Assembly: GCF_003931855.1 (NCBI RefSeq)
Contig: NZ_CP034248.1
Coordinates: 3,348,001 to 3,412,000, forward strand
DNA: 64,000 nucleotides
Direction: 5' to 3'
Source: Paenibacillus lentus
Lineage (GTDB): Bacteria; Bacillota; Bacilli; Paenibacillales; Paenibacillaceae
Part shown: positions 26,216-35,515 of the stretch, piece after piece
Numbering within the stretch: the first letter of the stretch is position 1
Layout of the letters: each line of letters opens with the position of its first letter
Translations under genes and position numbers: made by a program
The notes under the pieces: model-generated
Databases searched by the model: none
Seen by the model: only the letters and a program-made list of their open reading frames with translations
Told to the model about the DNA's origin: nothing

Positions 26216-28200
26216 TAAAATCGGTTATATTCTTAAGTAATGAGAAATCGACCGACGATCCTATTGGATATGGACTCAACTTGAAGCTTTTTGGCCTAAT
26301 TGATCTCGTTAAGTATGCGATAGAGCAGGCCAAGGAAATGACACTGGAATCCAGACTGAGCCAATTTAGGGAAGACGAGCAAATCAACGCCTATTTTGAA
26401 ATGCTGCAGAATGGAAATGCTGAAGAGCGTTCATTTGCCGAACAGCAGCTTATGTTAATTAAAAGTGCCTTCGATCAAATCGCTCAATACCAAACGGAAT
26501 ATGCGATATATAGCAAGTTTGGCAACCAGAAGTATATGGATGAAGCTCACCAATTGGTGGAGCAAGCACGGGCACAGCTATCAGCGCTTGGCGTATCGGA
26601 GAAGTGGTATGCAGCCGATGTCAATTTAAGAGCTCATTTTATGGGCTCACCGCTGCGTGCGCTTCGGTATGACCCCTACAAAACAGATGGCTCGGCCATG
26701 CCTGCCCTGAGTGAACAACGTTTCGCCATTGCATTAGGCATGATTAACTTGAATTATCAAAACTGGGCAAGAGATCGCTATGAATTCATTGAGGCAGGAG
26801 CAATTGCAGCAGAAGCAAGACGAAAAGAAATTCCACTTAAAGTAGAGGAATATAACAAGACCATCTCGAAGCAGAATATTGAATATGTGCAGCAGTACCT
26901 AGCCGAAATCAATCTATATCGTGGCGAAATAACGGGTAAATATAGTCCTGAGCTGCTCAGGGCGGTCGAAAGATTCCAAGATAACTACAACTCTAGTGAA
27001 TTATCTGCGGAGCTTCAGTATAAGTTCGACGAGGTCAATGGCAAGATCGATCATAGAGTCTTAAATTTGATTTATATGAACAAGGATCTCGTCGAAAAAT
27101 CGCCTCGTAACCTGGATATGTGTCTCATACCCGGGGGCTTGGAGGATACGCGAAGTGTATTTGAAAAAACGATAGATTACTTCAATAAATCCATAGACAG
27201 CTTCAAGGAAATCGGCTCCGATATTATGGTGGCAGCAGATGAACGAGCGAATAAGGCGCTGGATTCACCGGGCGATTTTCTGAATTATATTAGCTTCGGC
27301 ATTCCCAAAGGAATTTATGATGGTTATGCCTACCGAGCTGAAAACAGGCATGAATCTGCCTATACTTATATTGATTGGTTATCCTCGGGAGTATTGTCCG
27401 GGGTGTATGAACCGTTTGTAGGCATCTTTACCACGGACGATCCATTTTCCAAACAGCATTGGCTAGATAGTGCAGGGCTGGCCACTCAAATTGTAGGTCT
27501 TGGGGCTGCAAGAATGCAGCTTAAATCGAACTCCAAAGGCAGCGGCGGATCACTTAACGCTAACACTAACGTAGACTTAAATAAGACAAAGAAAGTAGAA
27601 ACTGAGCCGAAAAAGACGAATCCAGATCCAGTAGATAATTCTTTGGCTAATAAGGGGAAAGATGAATTACGTGCATGGGTTGAGGCAAATATTGAGCAGA
27701 GCGCAGCTGCAAGAGAAGCGTCCAGGTTCGACGAGTATTTGAAGAAAGAGAAGGAATTACTTGAAGCTATAGAGAAAAAGAAAACAAGCGAGCCTCTTGA
27801 GGGGAGGGGTAATCTAGTCTTCAAATCAGATTATGATGACCATTTAATAAACGTTAAGAAATTTGACCGAGATCCATCAAAAGGTATTACAGGCGGTCAC
27901 AATATGGATGAGTTCTACAATTATTTCAGGAATGTTTTGAAGTTAGATGATGTGGACTTTATTAACAAGGTAACACCGCACCCCACAATTGACGGAATTA
28001 TTGAAATTAATTACAAGATACCTAAACTTGATAATAAGGGCAACTTGACTGGAGAGTATAAGTACTTCAAAAATCCCAAAACTGTGTATGACCCATCCAA
28101 AATTTCTGAGACGACAATAATCGAATGGGGTAAAGCCGCTATGCAACAAGGAATTGATGCTGGTAGTATTGTCGGAAGAAAAATAACTGGTATTGCTCAG
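26191..28200 (+). pseudogene. toxin cassette 8: CdiA-type ribonuclease toxin cut by IS1182
   Basis: It starts like cassette 4 (TTG 26191, [20 protein letters not shown]), has the full repeated pretoxin and linker (KKKTSEPLEGRGN) and a C-terminus related to the 9007 toxin: GITGGHNMDEFYNYF, VTPHPTIDGIIEINYKIPKL, NPKTVYDPSKISETTIIEWG. The toxin should continue about 25 residues after GRKITGIA, but an IS1182 end begins at about 28197 and the frame runs on into it ([12 protein letters not shown]). The toxin end and the immunity gene are missing. Confidence 0.75.
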
Positions 28201-29667
28201 ACTGTTGAAGTAATTGATTTTCTATGCAAGAAAACATACTTTCCACGGAAATCCAGAATCGAAAGGATTAAAATATAAGGTGAGTTCCCGTTTGTACGAG
28301 AAAAAAGCTTGGCTAGGTGCCTTGCTATTTTCTTAATGTTCTGCACTATGGCAGTCATCAGTGCTTGTTCCTGCACTTTTTCCCGGCCACGCAAACGGGA
28401 AATGCGAAGCCCATGGAGCACTTTGGCATCCGCGAAGCTTCGCTCAACTGTTTTACAACGGAGCTTATACAAGATCTGTCCTGAAGAGCTACGGTAATTC
28501 GCTTCTACTCGCTCTTTAAACCCTTCCCAAACATGCCGCTGAATTTTACGTTTACGATTTTTGCTTGATGTACAGCTATCCAATAATGGGCATTGGCCAC
28601 ATAAGTCAGGGTTGGACATATATTCTTTGTATCCATTGCGATTGGTTGTGTGGTAAGTCAGCTTAGATCCATTGGGACATATATAAGCGTCTTGTTGCGG
28701 GTCATAGGAAAACTCTTCTTTGGGTATAGTCCCCTCTGCTGTAGGGGCATTACGAGTAGCGATGACACTGAAAATACCCATCTCGCTTGTTTTTTTTGCA
28801 TATGTAGGGCGTCATATATCCTGAATCCAAAGCAACAGCTTCTAACGTATTGTGAAAGTCAAATGTATCGATCTGTCTTTGAAGTCTTTCTATATAAACG
28901 GTTGAGTCATTCACATTTCCAGGGGTAACATGGACATCCGTAATGAGATTGAATTTGTGATCGACTGTACGATGATCCAAATAATAAAACCCTTCGGGTT
29001 TACCTTTACGCTTCATAAAGCCACTTTCTGGATCGGTGTTACTCACTCGCAGTTTTTTTTCAATCGTTTCGTTTTTCACGGGCGGCAGCGGCTTTTTTCC
29101 ATGACGCTCTCGTTCTTGATTAACAGCTGTCTCCAATTCTTTTAAATATTCAAGGGGCGTTTCCGTCACAACTTGCATCGATGAACGATTTTTATTCGCG
29201 TTAGCTTGGATGTGCGTTGAATCAGTAATGAGAACACGTCCCCCTACCATGTTATGACGGATGGCCAAACGGACTACTTCGTCAAAAATGTCTTGAAAAA
29301 TGGTAGATCCTTTGAATCGCACATTACGGTTGTAACTAATCGTCGAGTGATCCGGCACAGGATCCGTTAAGCCTAGACCGAGGAACCAGCGGTAGGCTAC
29401 GTCCGTTTTAATTTCTTGCTCTAATTGCCTTTCGGAGTGAATGCCATACAAATAACCAATCAGCATCATTTTGAAAAGGCGAATCGGGTGAATTGGAGGC
29501 CTCCCTAATGTGCCGTGATAGTAGGGGCGAGTCATCTCCGTAATAAATGAAAAATCTACGTTTTCATCAATGATTCGTAGTAAATGATCTTTTGGTACAA
29601 GCATATCTATACTAACCAATTCAATTTGATTTCTATCTTGTTGAATGTTAGGCAATTCGCACACCAC
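28197..29667 (-). pseudogene. IS1182 transposase with a frameshift
   Basis: It starts MVCELPNIQQDRNQIELVSI at 29667 and has the DUF772-like N-terminus (YHGTLGRPPIHPIRLFKMML) and DDE core segments (ITDSTHIQANANKNRSS, DHRTVDHKFNLITDVHVTPG). At the A8 run (minus strand; 28789-28797) the frame breaks after [14 protein letters not shown]. The adjacent frame continues [17 protein letters not shown] to the zinc-ribbon-like CPNG...[10 protein letters not shown] and the final [20 protein letters not shown]. The stop codon lies in the terminal repeat. Homopolymer slippage could restore some product. Confidence 0.85.
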
Positions 29668-29745
29668 ACTTTCAATATATTACCTATATTATACCAAATT
29701 AACGCGGTAATGTGATCTAGATAGGGGCTTTTTCAACAGTCTGAG
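28197..29745 (-). mobile_element. IS1182-family insertion sequence
   Basis: About 1.55 kb bounded by perfect inverted repeats CTCAGACTGTTGAA (left, 28197 on) and TTCAACAGTCTGAG (right, to 29745). A single transposase gene lies on the minus strand. No target duplication is evident, and the sequence to the right does not continue the interrupted toxin, so DNA was lost next to the element after insertion. Confidence 0.85.
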
Positions 29746-29975
29746 AAATACAGTTAGCTCATACTTGCGAGAGATATTGACGCCCCGCCACTCCTCTATC
29801 CAATTTGTGAAGAGTTCATTAGCTGAATCACTGTTGATACTTATGTCATCAGTGCTTTTTGCATTTTCGGCACAGTATTTTTATCGCGTATCATCAAAGC
29901 TGAGAAGGATATTTCTAAAGTATGCCAGATCACGGAGTGTTTTTATAAATAAATCACCATGATAACTCACCCATT
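29745..29975 (-). pseudogene. unrecognised minus-strand coding remnant
   Basis: The minus strand reads YHGDLFIKTLRDLAYFRNIL, a stop after SFDDTR, then AENAKSTDDISINSDSANEL and FTNWIEEWRGVNISRKYELT up to the IS1182 end. It has protein-like composition but one internal stop and no start. The family is unknown. Confidence 0.35.
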
Positions 29976-29984
29976 GATATTAAA

Positions 29985-30302
29985 AAAATTGAGCATTTTG
30001 CATAATTCCATATATGAGAATTGAATAGCAGGACCTAGACCAACGAAGATCCATATCCAGACGACGATGCAAGCCACTAAATGTATCAATGTTCTCTAGC
30101 GGTGCCGCAAGCAATGCGCGAAGAGTCCCTTGTCGACAGTGCCCATCGGCACCTCGGGGTGAATGACTTCTCAGTTCTTTAGCATAAGGTCGTAAGTTCA
30201 GGGCGCTGGAGAAGATAGCAAACGATCTTTAAATTCATGTTTTTGAAGTTTTTCAAGGGAAATAGACTTACTTGTAGAATATCTTTCTTGTAGAATATAC
30301 AT
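29985..30302 (-). pseudogene. N-terminal remnant of a DUF772-type transposase
   Basis: ATG 30302 follows AAGGGGGGAAGT and reads MYILQERYSTSKSISLEKLQ to a stop after LLSSPAP. The next frame continues LRPYAKELRSHSPRGADGHC, then RQGTLRALLAAPLENIDTFS and GLHRRLDMDLRWS. I recall this as the start of a common Paenibacillus transposase with the DUF772 domain. The catalytic part is missing. Confidence 0.6.
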
Positions 30303-30465
30303 AGTGACTTCCCCCCTTGGTTTTTCTTATTTTGTCACTTGAAATCTTCTCCAAGTTGGGGTGAAGTCCTTTTTAATGTTTGAAAACCTTTGTCTAGCAA
30401 GGGTTCTGGTTAATGCAAAATGCTTATTTATGTAATTCATTGATGTTATCATGAAAAACAAATAA

Positions 30466-30509
30466 GTTTGTAGAAAGTCTGGTTGCAAGAAGCCAGACTT
30501 TCTACAAAC
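30466..30509 (+). repeat. perfect 17-bp inverted repeat
   Basis: GTTTGTAGAAAGTCTGG and CCAGACTTTCTACAAAC flank the ten-base spacer TTGCAAGAAG. There is no T run, and a ribosome binding site and ATG follow within 15 bases. It could be an operator or an mRNA hairpin controlling the next gene rather than a terminator. Confidence 0.7.
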
Positions 30510-30523
30510 ATTGGAGGGCTACT

Positions 30524-30900
30524 ATGCTTGAGACACCTCTTCAGTTTAACGAATGGCATAAGTTAATGAAGCTAAGTGATAGGCAGATTGACTATTTTCA
30601 TCCCTTATCGTCACTTATTCCAGTTTACGTTTTTCGAATTCTGTAGTTCAACAATCTAAAATTATTTCTTCATTTCATGACGAATTCCCTGAATCCCTCG
30701 AAATGCTTTCTCTAGACGCAATAAATTTTGAATCATTCGATAAATTAGTACGCAATATTCTTAGAGATATTGACTTTAATACAGAGGACATACTATATTC
30801 TTCAATTAAACAGAAATTGTGTGTAAAAATGTCAATGGATCTGTTAGAATATTCCAAAAGTGATATTTCAAAAATTTATTTGCAAAATATATCTATATAG
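30524..30900 (+). pseudogene. frameshifted small gene of unknown function
   Basis: ATG 30524 follows GGAGGG and reads MLETPLQFNEWHKLMKLSDR to a TAG at about 30645. The alternative frame, entered at the T5 run of GTTTTTCG, continues VVQQSKIISSFHDEFPESLE to KIYLQNISI and TAG at 30900. The joined product would be about 125 residues, helical and acidic. No family recognised; small immunity or defence proteins look similar. Confidence 0.5.
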
Positions 30901-31064
30901 CAAATAAGATTAAAACCTAATAATAGACGATCAATTGTTTCCAATGCATTCTTATTGGATTCGTTTCATAAATTGGTCGACATGAAGCTTAATCTTATAG
31001 AATTTCTCTCAAAAAAGATATTATTAACTATATTGGATTTGAGCCCATGATCATGTAGAAACAT

Positions 31065-31195
31065 CAGAAGAACCTGGCAGGCATCGAAGACCAGATCATT
31101 GCCCTTTACGCTAAAGGAGTCTGCACGCGAGAAATTCAGGAGCATCTCAAGAAAATGACCGATGACCGCTGCCGTGAAGCCGATCTACAAAGCAG
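31065..31195 (+). pseudogene. IS256-family transposase fragment
   Basis: The reading QKNLAGIEDQIIALYAKGVC then TREIQEHLKKMTDDRCREA matches the N-terminal region of mutator-type (IS256) transposases (DxIIxLYAKGxxTREIQxHL). Nothing else of the element is present. Confidence 0.7.
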
Positions 31196-31207
31196 CAAGC
31201 AGCCACA

Positions 31208-31590
31208 GAGGAAGGAACTTTTTTTATAGTAGACCATGTTTTACATAATAAAGATACAATTATTGATTATCTGGCAATTTTAAATAATTATCCAGTGTTC
31301 TTTGTTGCCGTGCATTGTCCTCTTACAGAGCTTGAACGTAGGGAACAGGCAAGGGGAGATAGACAAATAGGGCTTGCAAAAAACAATTAAAATTTGTTCA
31401 CCAGCAGAATGAGATGAATGAGATCTACGACATAGAAGTTGATATATACAAAGATTCTATTGAATCCTGTGTAAAGTTGATTATGGAAAAGCATCTTCTA
31501 CTGACCGTCCCAAAGGCTTGCTTGGCTAAAGTGAGCAATAAAATCCACAATCGCTTTATTCCCAGCATCGATGTCGAGGTTAGTAACTAA
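31208..31590 (+). pseudogene. chloramphenicol-phosphotransferase-like remnant
   Basis: The reading EEGTFFIVDHVLHNKDTIID, then YPVFFVAVHCPLTELERREQ and ARGDRQIGLAKNN, ends in a TAA. It matches the second half of chloramphenicol 3-O-phosphotransferase-like P-loop kinases (VDxVLxD, VGVHCPLxELERRExxRGDRxxGLA). A frameshift follows and the tail continues KFVHQQNEMNEIYDIEVDIY. The P-loop N-terminus is missing, so it is inactive. Confidence 0.7.
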
Positions 31591-31624
31591 ATTAGCACAC
31601 AATGCCAAATAAGGAGCGGTCGTT

Positions 31625-32161
31625 ATGTTGTTCGAATCATCAAGAATCAGATTAAGAAAAATGACGCACGAAGATACAGAGCTGTATCACACATGGAGAA
31701 ATGATATGGATGTGATGCAAACCACCAATCCGTCGTTAGACGTTTATTCCCTGGAGGAAACGAAAGTATTTGTTGATCAGGTCATCCTTGGGGCGCATTC
31801 CGCTAAAAGCTACATTATGGTTGATAAAATCAATGAAACGCCCATTGGCGTTGTCTCCTTAATCCTAATTGACTATAAAAACAGAAATGCGGAGTGCATT
31901 ATTGACATCGGAGAAAAGGAATATTGGGGAAAAGGCTACGGTTCAGAAGGACTGAAGTTACTGCTGGACTATGCTTTTTATGAAATGAATCTGCACAGGG
32001 TATCTCTTAAGGTATTTTCGTTTAATGACAGGGCGATTCATCTGTATAAAAAAATCGGCTTTCAACAGGAAGGAGTGATCAGGGAATGCCTATTTAGAGA
32101 AGGAAAATGGGTTGATATCATACAAATGGGTATTCTCCAGGATGAGTATTTTAACAAGTAA
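31625..32161 (+). CDS. GNAT-family N-acetyltransferase (RimJ/SpeG-like)
   Basis: A 178-residue acetyl-CoA-dependent transferase. Motifs: RLRKMTHEDTELYHTWRND at the start, the acetyl-CoA binding region IGEKEYWGKGYGSEGLKLLL (Gln/Gly-x-x-Gly-x-Gly type) and LKVFSFNDRAIHLYKKIGFQ near the end. The layout is that of RimJ/RimL or spermidine acetyltransferases; the acceptor is unknown. ATG 31625 follows AAGGAG. It is intact while everything for 2 kb around is decayed, so it was either retained by selection or arrived recently. Confidence 0.85.
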   Translation: MLFESSRIRLRKMTHEDTELYHTWRNDMDVMQTTNPSLDVYSLEETKVFVDQVILGAHSAKSYIMVDKINETPIGVVSLILIDYKNRNAECIIDIGEKEYWGKGYGSEGLKLLLDYAFYEMNLHRVSLKVFSFNDRAIHLYKKIGFQQEGVIRECLFREGKWVDIIQMGILQDEYFNK

Positions 32162-32197
32162 AATGAAAGGCTGTCTATGATGGTTGAGTCCCCCTTT

Positions 32198-32402
32198 CTA
32201 GAGTCGAGGTACCGATTTTTTTCGTTGATACGTGGATAACACGACTCTTCCTACAATGAATAAGGATCCAAGTAGTTCTATGCCTGTAATCGGCTTGTAT
32301 AAGATGACAAACCCTAAAATCATGGCTACAACGTTCCATTTTAAAATATCCTGTTGAAAAAAAATACGGGCCATGAGGAGAGCAGCTGCAAACGGTTCCT
32401 TC
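32198..32402 (-). pseudogene. EamA/DMT-type transporter C-terminal remnant
   Basis: The minus strand reads EKEPFAAALLMARIFFQQDI, then MILGFVILYKPITGIELLGS and LFIVGRVVLSTYQRKKS, ending in TAG (32198-32200). The x-EPFxAALL start followed by two hydrophobic segments resembles the last helices of drug/metabolite transporters. The N-terminal eight helices are missing. Confidence 0.45.
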
Positions 32403-32431
32403 TCAATATTTATTTTGAAAAAAAATGTACA

Positions 32432-32463
32432 AAAAAGCGGCTGCTGAAGCCCAGCAACCGCAT
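32432..32463 (-). terminator. rho-independent terminator (minus strand)
   Basis: On the minus strand GCGGTTGCTGGG-CTTC-AGCAGCCGC is followed by TTTTTT, ending the DUF2871 gene. Confidence 0.8.
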
Positions 32464-32473
32464 TTTTCCCTGT

Positions 32474-32869
32474 TTATTGAACTCTCTTGCGCAGCAGCAC
32501 GAGCAGCCAGATGATGGCTGTGCCGAGGATCGCGTGGCCGAGCCCAGCGATGTGCGGCAGGAAGCTGATGTCGGTGCCGTTGATTTGCAGCATGCCGCGA
32601 ACCGCCATAGCGCCGATGGTAATGAAGAGGCCCAGGTTATACACGATATACCATACTCCAAAGGACTTCGCTTCATGCACCTTGAACAGCTTGGCAAGAA
32701 TCAGGGCGATGGTAAAAAAGAGGAAGCCCAGCACTAAAATATGCGTATGAAGGGCAACGAGGACGGTTTCCCCGCTGAAGTTGCTATGCTTGGTAATCTC
32801 GCGATAGGCAATGCCGGCAAACAAGCCGAGGATGGCGTAGAAGAAGGACGTATAATACAACTTTTTCAT
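32474..32869 (-). CDS. DUF2871 membrane protein
   Basis: A 131-residue membrane protein with four hydrophobic segments (YYTSFFYAILGLFAGIAYRE, TVLVALHTHILVLGFLFFTI, VWYIVYNLGLFITIGAMAVR, ISFLPHIAGLGHAILGTAII). His residues in HTHILVLG and HIAGLGH are typical of DUF2871, distantly like haem-copper oxidase helices. ATG 32869 follows AAAGGAG; an upstream extension has no such site. Function is unknown. A terminator follows. Confidence 0.75.
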   Translation of the reverse strand: MKKLYYTSFFYAILGLFAGIAYREITKHSNFSGETVLVALHTHILVLGFLFFTIALILAKLFKVHEAKSFGVWYIVYNLGLFITIGAMAVRGMLQINGTDISFLPHIAGLGHAILGTAIIWLLVLLRKRVQ

Positions 32870-33107
32870 GATTGGTTTCTCCTTTAAAAAAATTTTAAAA
32901 TTTACGGTCAGTATAGCACGGCTAAATGAACTCCATATGAACACATTATGATAACATTTTAACAAAGTGGAATGATTCATCTTCATGCAAATAAAAAAGC
33001 AGCCGCTGACATTGGGTCAACAACTGCCTGCCTAAAGATATGGCACTCTGCATGTTTATACGCGTATGCTATAGGATAAACCAAAATATAAATGATGAAT
33101 TGCTGTT

Positions 33108-33668
33108 CTACTCTCTACCGTCAACGATAAGCTCGAGTTCTCCGGTTGTGGAGTCAATCAGCATGCCGTGAACAGGGATATGTGCTGGCAGAAGCGGGTG
33201 ATTTTTAACGATCCCAACGGTATGGATAATGCCCTCTTTTTCGTCATTGAAGCCGCGGAGCCATTTTCTCAGTCGAATTCCCGAGTTCTCCAACGTGCTC
33301 AGTATGTCATCTGAAATTCCGCGCTCTCTCATTTCATTAATCATATGCTCTGAGTTCAGAGATGCCATGCCGCAGCCGGTATGGCCGACGATGAATACCT
33401 CTTCAGCTTGTAGCTCGTAAATGGCGAGCAACAGACTCCGCATTACGGATCCAAAAGGCTGAGAGATGACGGCCCCTGCATTTTTAATAATTTTGGCGTC
33501 GCCATTACGCAGGTTCATGGCTTTAGGCAATAGCTCGACGAGTCTTGTATCCATACATGTTACGATGGCGATTTTCTTATCGGGAAATTTGTCCGTGATA
33601 TATGCTTCGTATTCTTTGTCAGTTACAAATTTCTTGTTATGCTCCAGAATAGTTTCAATTTGGCTCAT
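33108..33668 (-). CDS. beta-class carbonic anhydrase
   Basis: A 186-residue enzyme interconverting CO2 and bicarbonate. Zinc-binding residues are visible as Cys and Asp-Arg in VTCMDTRLVELLP and His-Cys in EVFIVGHTGCGMAS. Length and the DGRE-like end fit the YtiB/YvdA-type enzymes of Bacilli. ATG 33668 follows AAAGGAG. It is monocistronic, with spacers on both sides. Confidence 0.9.
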   Translation of the reverse strand: MSQIETILEHNKKFVTDKEYEAYITDKFPDKKIAIVTCMDTRLVELLPKAMNLRNGDAKIIKNAGAVISQPFGSVMRSLLLAIYELQAEEVFIVGHTGCGMASLNSEHMINEMRERGISDDILSTLENSGIRLRKWLRGFNDEKEGIIHTVGIVKNHPLLPAHIPVHGMLIDSTTGELELIVDGRE

Positions 33669-33817
33669 AGGGTCAGCTCCTTTTGCTAAGTTGCAATCAA
33701 GTTTAAAATTTCATTAGAATCATCATTCAATACATCGATTCAAAATTTGATTATACGTGGTGTAAAAAGTATCATCAAGGGGTGGGTATAAATTTCTGGA
33801 TAGGGGTGGGAAATAAT

Positions 33818-35338
33818 ATGAATCAGACAACCGCTTCGACTTGGAAACAATTTGATGAATTACAACGGAAAATTAAAAGTTATCACGAAGCTGTAGCTCT
33901 GATGCATTGGGATCTTCGCACAGGTGCACCGAAGAAAGGGGCGCAGGGGCGTTCCGAGACGATCGGCATGCTCATGACGGAAGCCTTCAGGCTTCAGACA
34001 TCGGAAGAGATGGGGAATTTCCTCACCTATTTAAATTCGCCGGCCGTTTTGGCCGAGCTTGATGAAATCAAACAACGGATCATTACCGTTACTCAGGAGG
34101 AATACGATCGCAGCGTGAAGATTCCGCCGAAGAAGTACCAGGAATATACGGAGCTTACCGCGCTTGCGGAGACGCTGTGGGAGGACTTCAAGGAAGAAGG
34201 CGATTATGCCGGATTCGAGCCTTATTTGGCGCAGATCATTGAGAAGACCAATGAATTTATTGATTACTGGGGGTCCAAGGCAACCCGGTATGATACGCTA
34301 CTTCATATGTATGAACCGGATTTGACGGTAGAGAAGCTTGATGAAGTGTTTGGACAGCTTCGGGATCGGCTTGTGCCTTTGGTCGAGGCGATTAAAGAGG
34401 CGTCTCAGGAGCCGCAAGCTTCCTTTATGAATCAATTGTTTGACAAAGCGCAGCAGGAAAAATTCGGATTGTTTATGCTGGAGCAAATGGGATATGACTT
34501 TGAAGCCGGGCGTGTCGATGAAAGTGTGCATCCTTTTGAAATTACTTTGAATCAAGGGGACGTCCGTATCACGACGCATTATCTGCAGGACGACGTGACC
34601 TTCGCATTGTTCAGCTCTCTGCATGAGGGAGGGCATGCCTTGTACGAACAGAATGTGAGTCCAGAGCTGGCAGGAACTCCGCTTGGCGAAGGGGCGTCAA
34701 TGGGCATTCATGAATCCCAGTCCCGCCTGTGGGAGAATTTTATCGGACGCAGCCTTGAATTCTGGACGCGGTATTACGGCGATTTGCAGCAGCATTTCCC
34801 GGAACAGCTGAAAAATGTCACCGTGGACGAATTTTATAAGGCGGTGAATCGGGTGGAAAACTCTTTGGTCCGCATTCAAGCCGATGAGCTGACGTACAAT
34901 TTGCATATCATTATCCGCTATGAAATTGAGAAGCAGCTGTTTAACGATGGATTATCGGTTAGCGATTTGCCTAAGGTGTGGAATGAGAAGTACAAGGCCT
35001 ACCTCGGCTTGACACCACCGAATGACAGCTTGGGCGTGCTGCAGGATGTGCATTGGTCCGGCGGAAGCTTCGGTTACTTCCCTTCCTATGCGCTCGGAAA
35101 TATGTATGCGGCACAAATTGTAAACACGATGCGTAAACAATTGCCGAACTTAGACGATTTAATTGCGGAAGGGAATTTTGCACCGATCAAGGAGTGGCTC
35201 ACGGAGCAAATTTATAAATACGGCAAAAGTCAAAAGCCAGCCGAAATCATGAAGCGGGTTACGGGCGAAGAGCTCAATCCGAATTATTTAGCCGATTATT
35301 TGGAGCAGAAATATAAAGCAATCTACGGGCTGAGCTAA
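33818..35338 (+). CDS. carboxypeptidase Taq family (M32) metallopeptidase
   Basis: A 506-residue zinc carboxypeptidase that removes C-terminal amino acids. The zinc motif HExxH is SLHEGGHALYEQ, followed by the family's GIHESQSRLWENFIGRS (third ligand Glu) and NSLVRIQADELTYNLHIIIR. ATG 33818 is preferred: GGGGTGGG precedes it and the length then matches B. subtilis YpwA (about 500); a GTG at 33782 would add 12 residues. A strong terminator follows. Confidence 0.93.
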   Translation: MNQTTASTWKQFDELQRKIKSYHEAVALMHWDLRTGAPKKGAQGRSETIGMLMTEAFRLQTSEEMGNFLTYLNSPAVLAELDEIKQRIITVTQEEYDRSVKIPPKKYQEYTELTALAETLWEDFKEEGDYAGFEPYLAQIIEKTNEFIDYWGSKATRYDTLLHMYEPDLTVEKLDEVFGQLRDRLVPLVEAIKEASQEPQASFMNQLFDKAQQEKFGLFMLEQMGYDFEAGRVDESVHPFEITLNQGDVRITTHYLQDDVTFALFSSLHEGGHALYEQNVSPELAGTPLGEGASMGIHESQSRLWENFIGRSLEFWTRYYGDLQQHFPEQLKNVTVDEFYKAVNRVENSLVRIQADELTYNLHIIIRYEIEKQLFNDGLSVSDLPKVWNEKYKAYLGLTPPNDSLGVLQDVHWSGGSFGYFPSYALGNMYAAQIVNTMRKQLPNLDDLIAEGNFAPIKEWLTEQIYKYGKSQKPAEIMKRVTGEELNPNYLADYLEQKYKAIYGLS

Positions 35339-35391
35339 CAGCTGAATGCAGGATAATAATGAGGAAAAGGTTCAGATTCATCTGTTTGATG

Positions 35392-35441
35392 AAAGAGACC
35401 GTCGCCAGCGACTATAACAGATCGCGGGTGGCGGTCTCTTT
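35392..35441 (+). terminator. rho-independent terminator
   Basis: AAAGAGACCGTCGCCA pairs with GGGTGGCGGTCTCTTT around about 17 bases, ending in TTTG. It closes the M32 peptidase gene. Confidence 0.8.
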
Positions 35442-35515
35442 GTGCATGTCATAACCAAATGAAGGGCCGCCGCATATTCTTAACTAAAGCTTCTATTAAG
35501 AAAGAGGTGACCGAA

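Noticed and set aside
28789-28797. Programmed frameshifting in the IS1182 transposase at the A8 run
   Set aside because: IS1182 transposases are normally made from a single frame, so an ordinary homopolymer indel is more likely. I record it as a disabling frameshift.
32354-32737. A plus-strand frame of 127 codons over the DUF2871 gene
   Set aside because: It is the complement of the DUF2871 gene, starts in the transporter remnant and resembles no protein.
35441-35515. A riboswitch (for example thiamine-type) before the SsuA-like operon
   Set aside because: The gap after the previous terminator is only about 75 bases and I see no THI-box or other conserved core.
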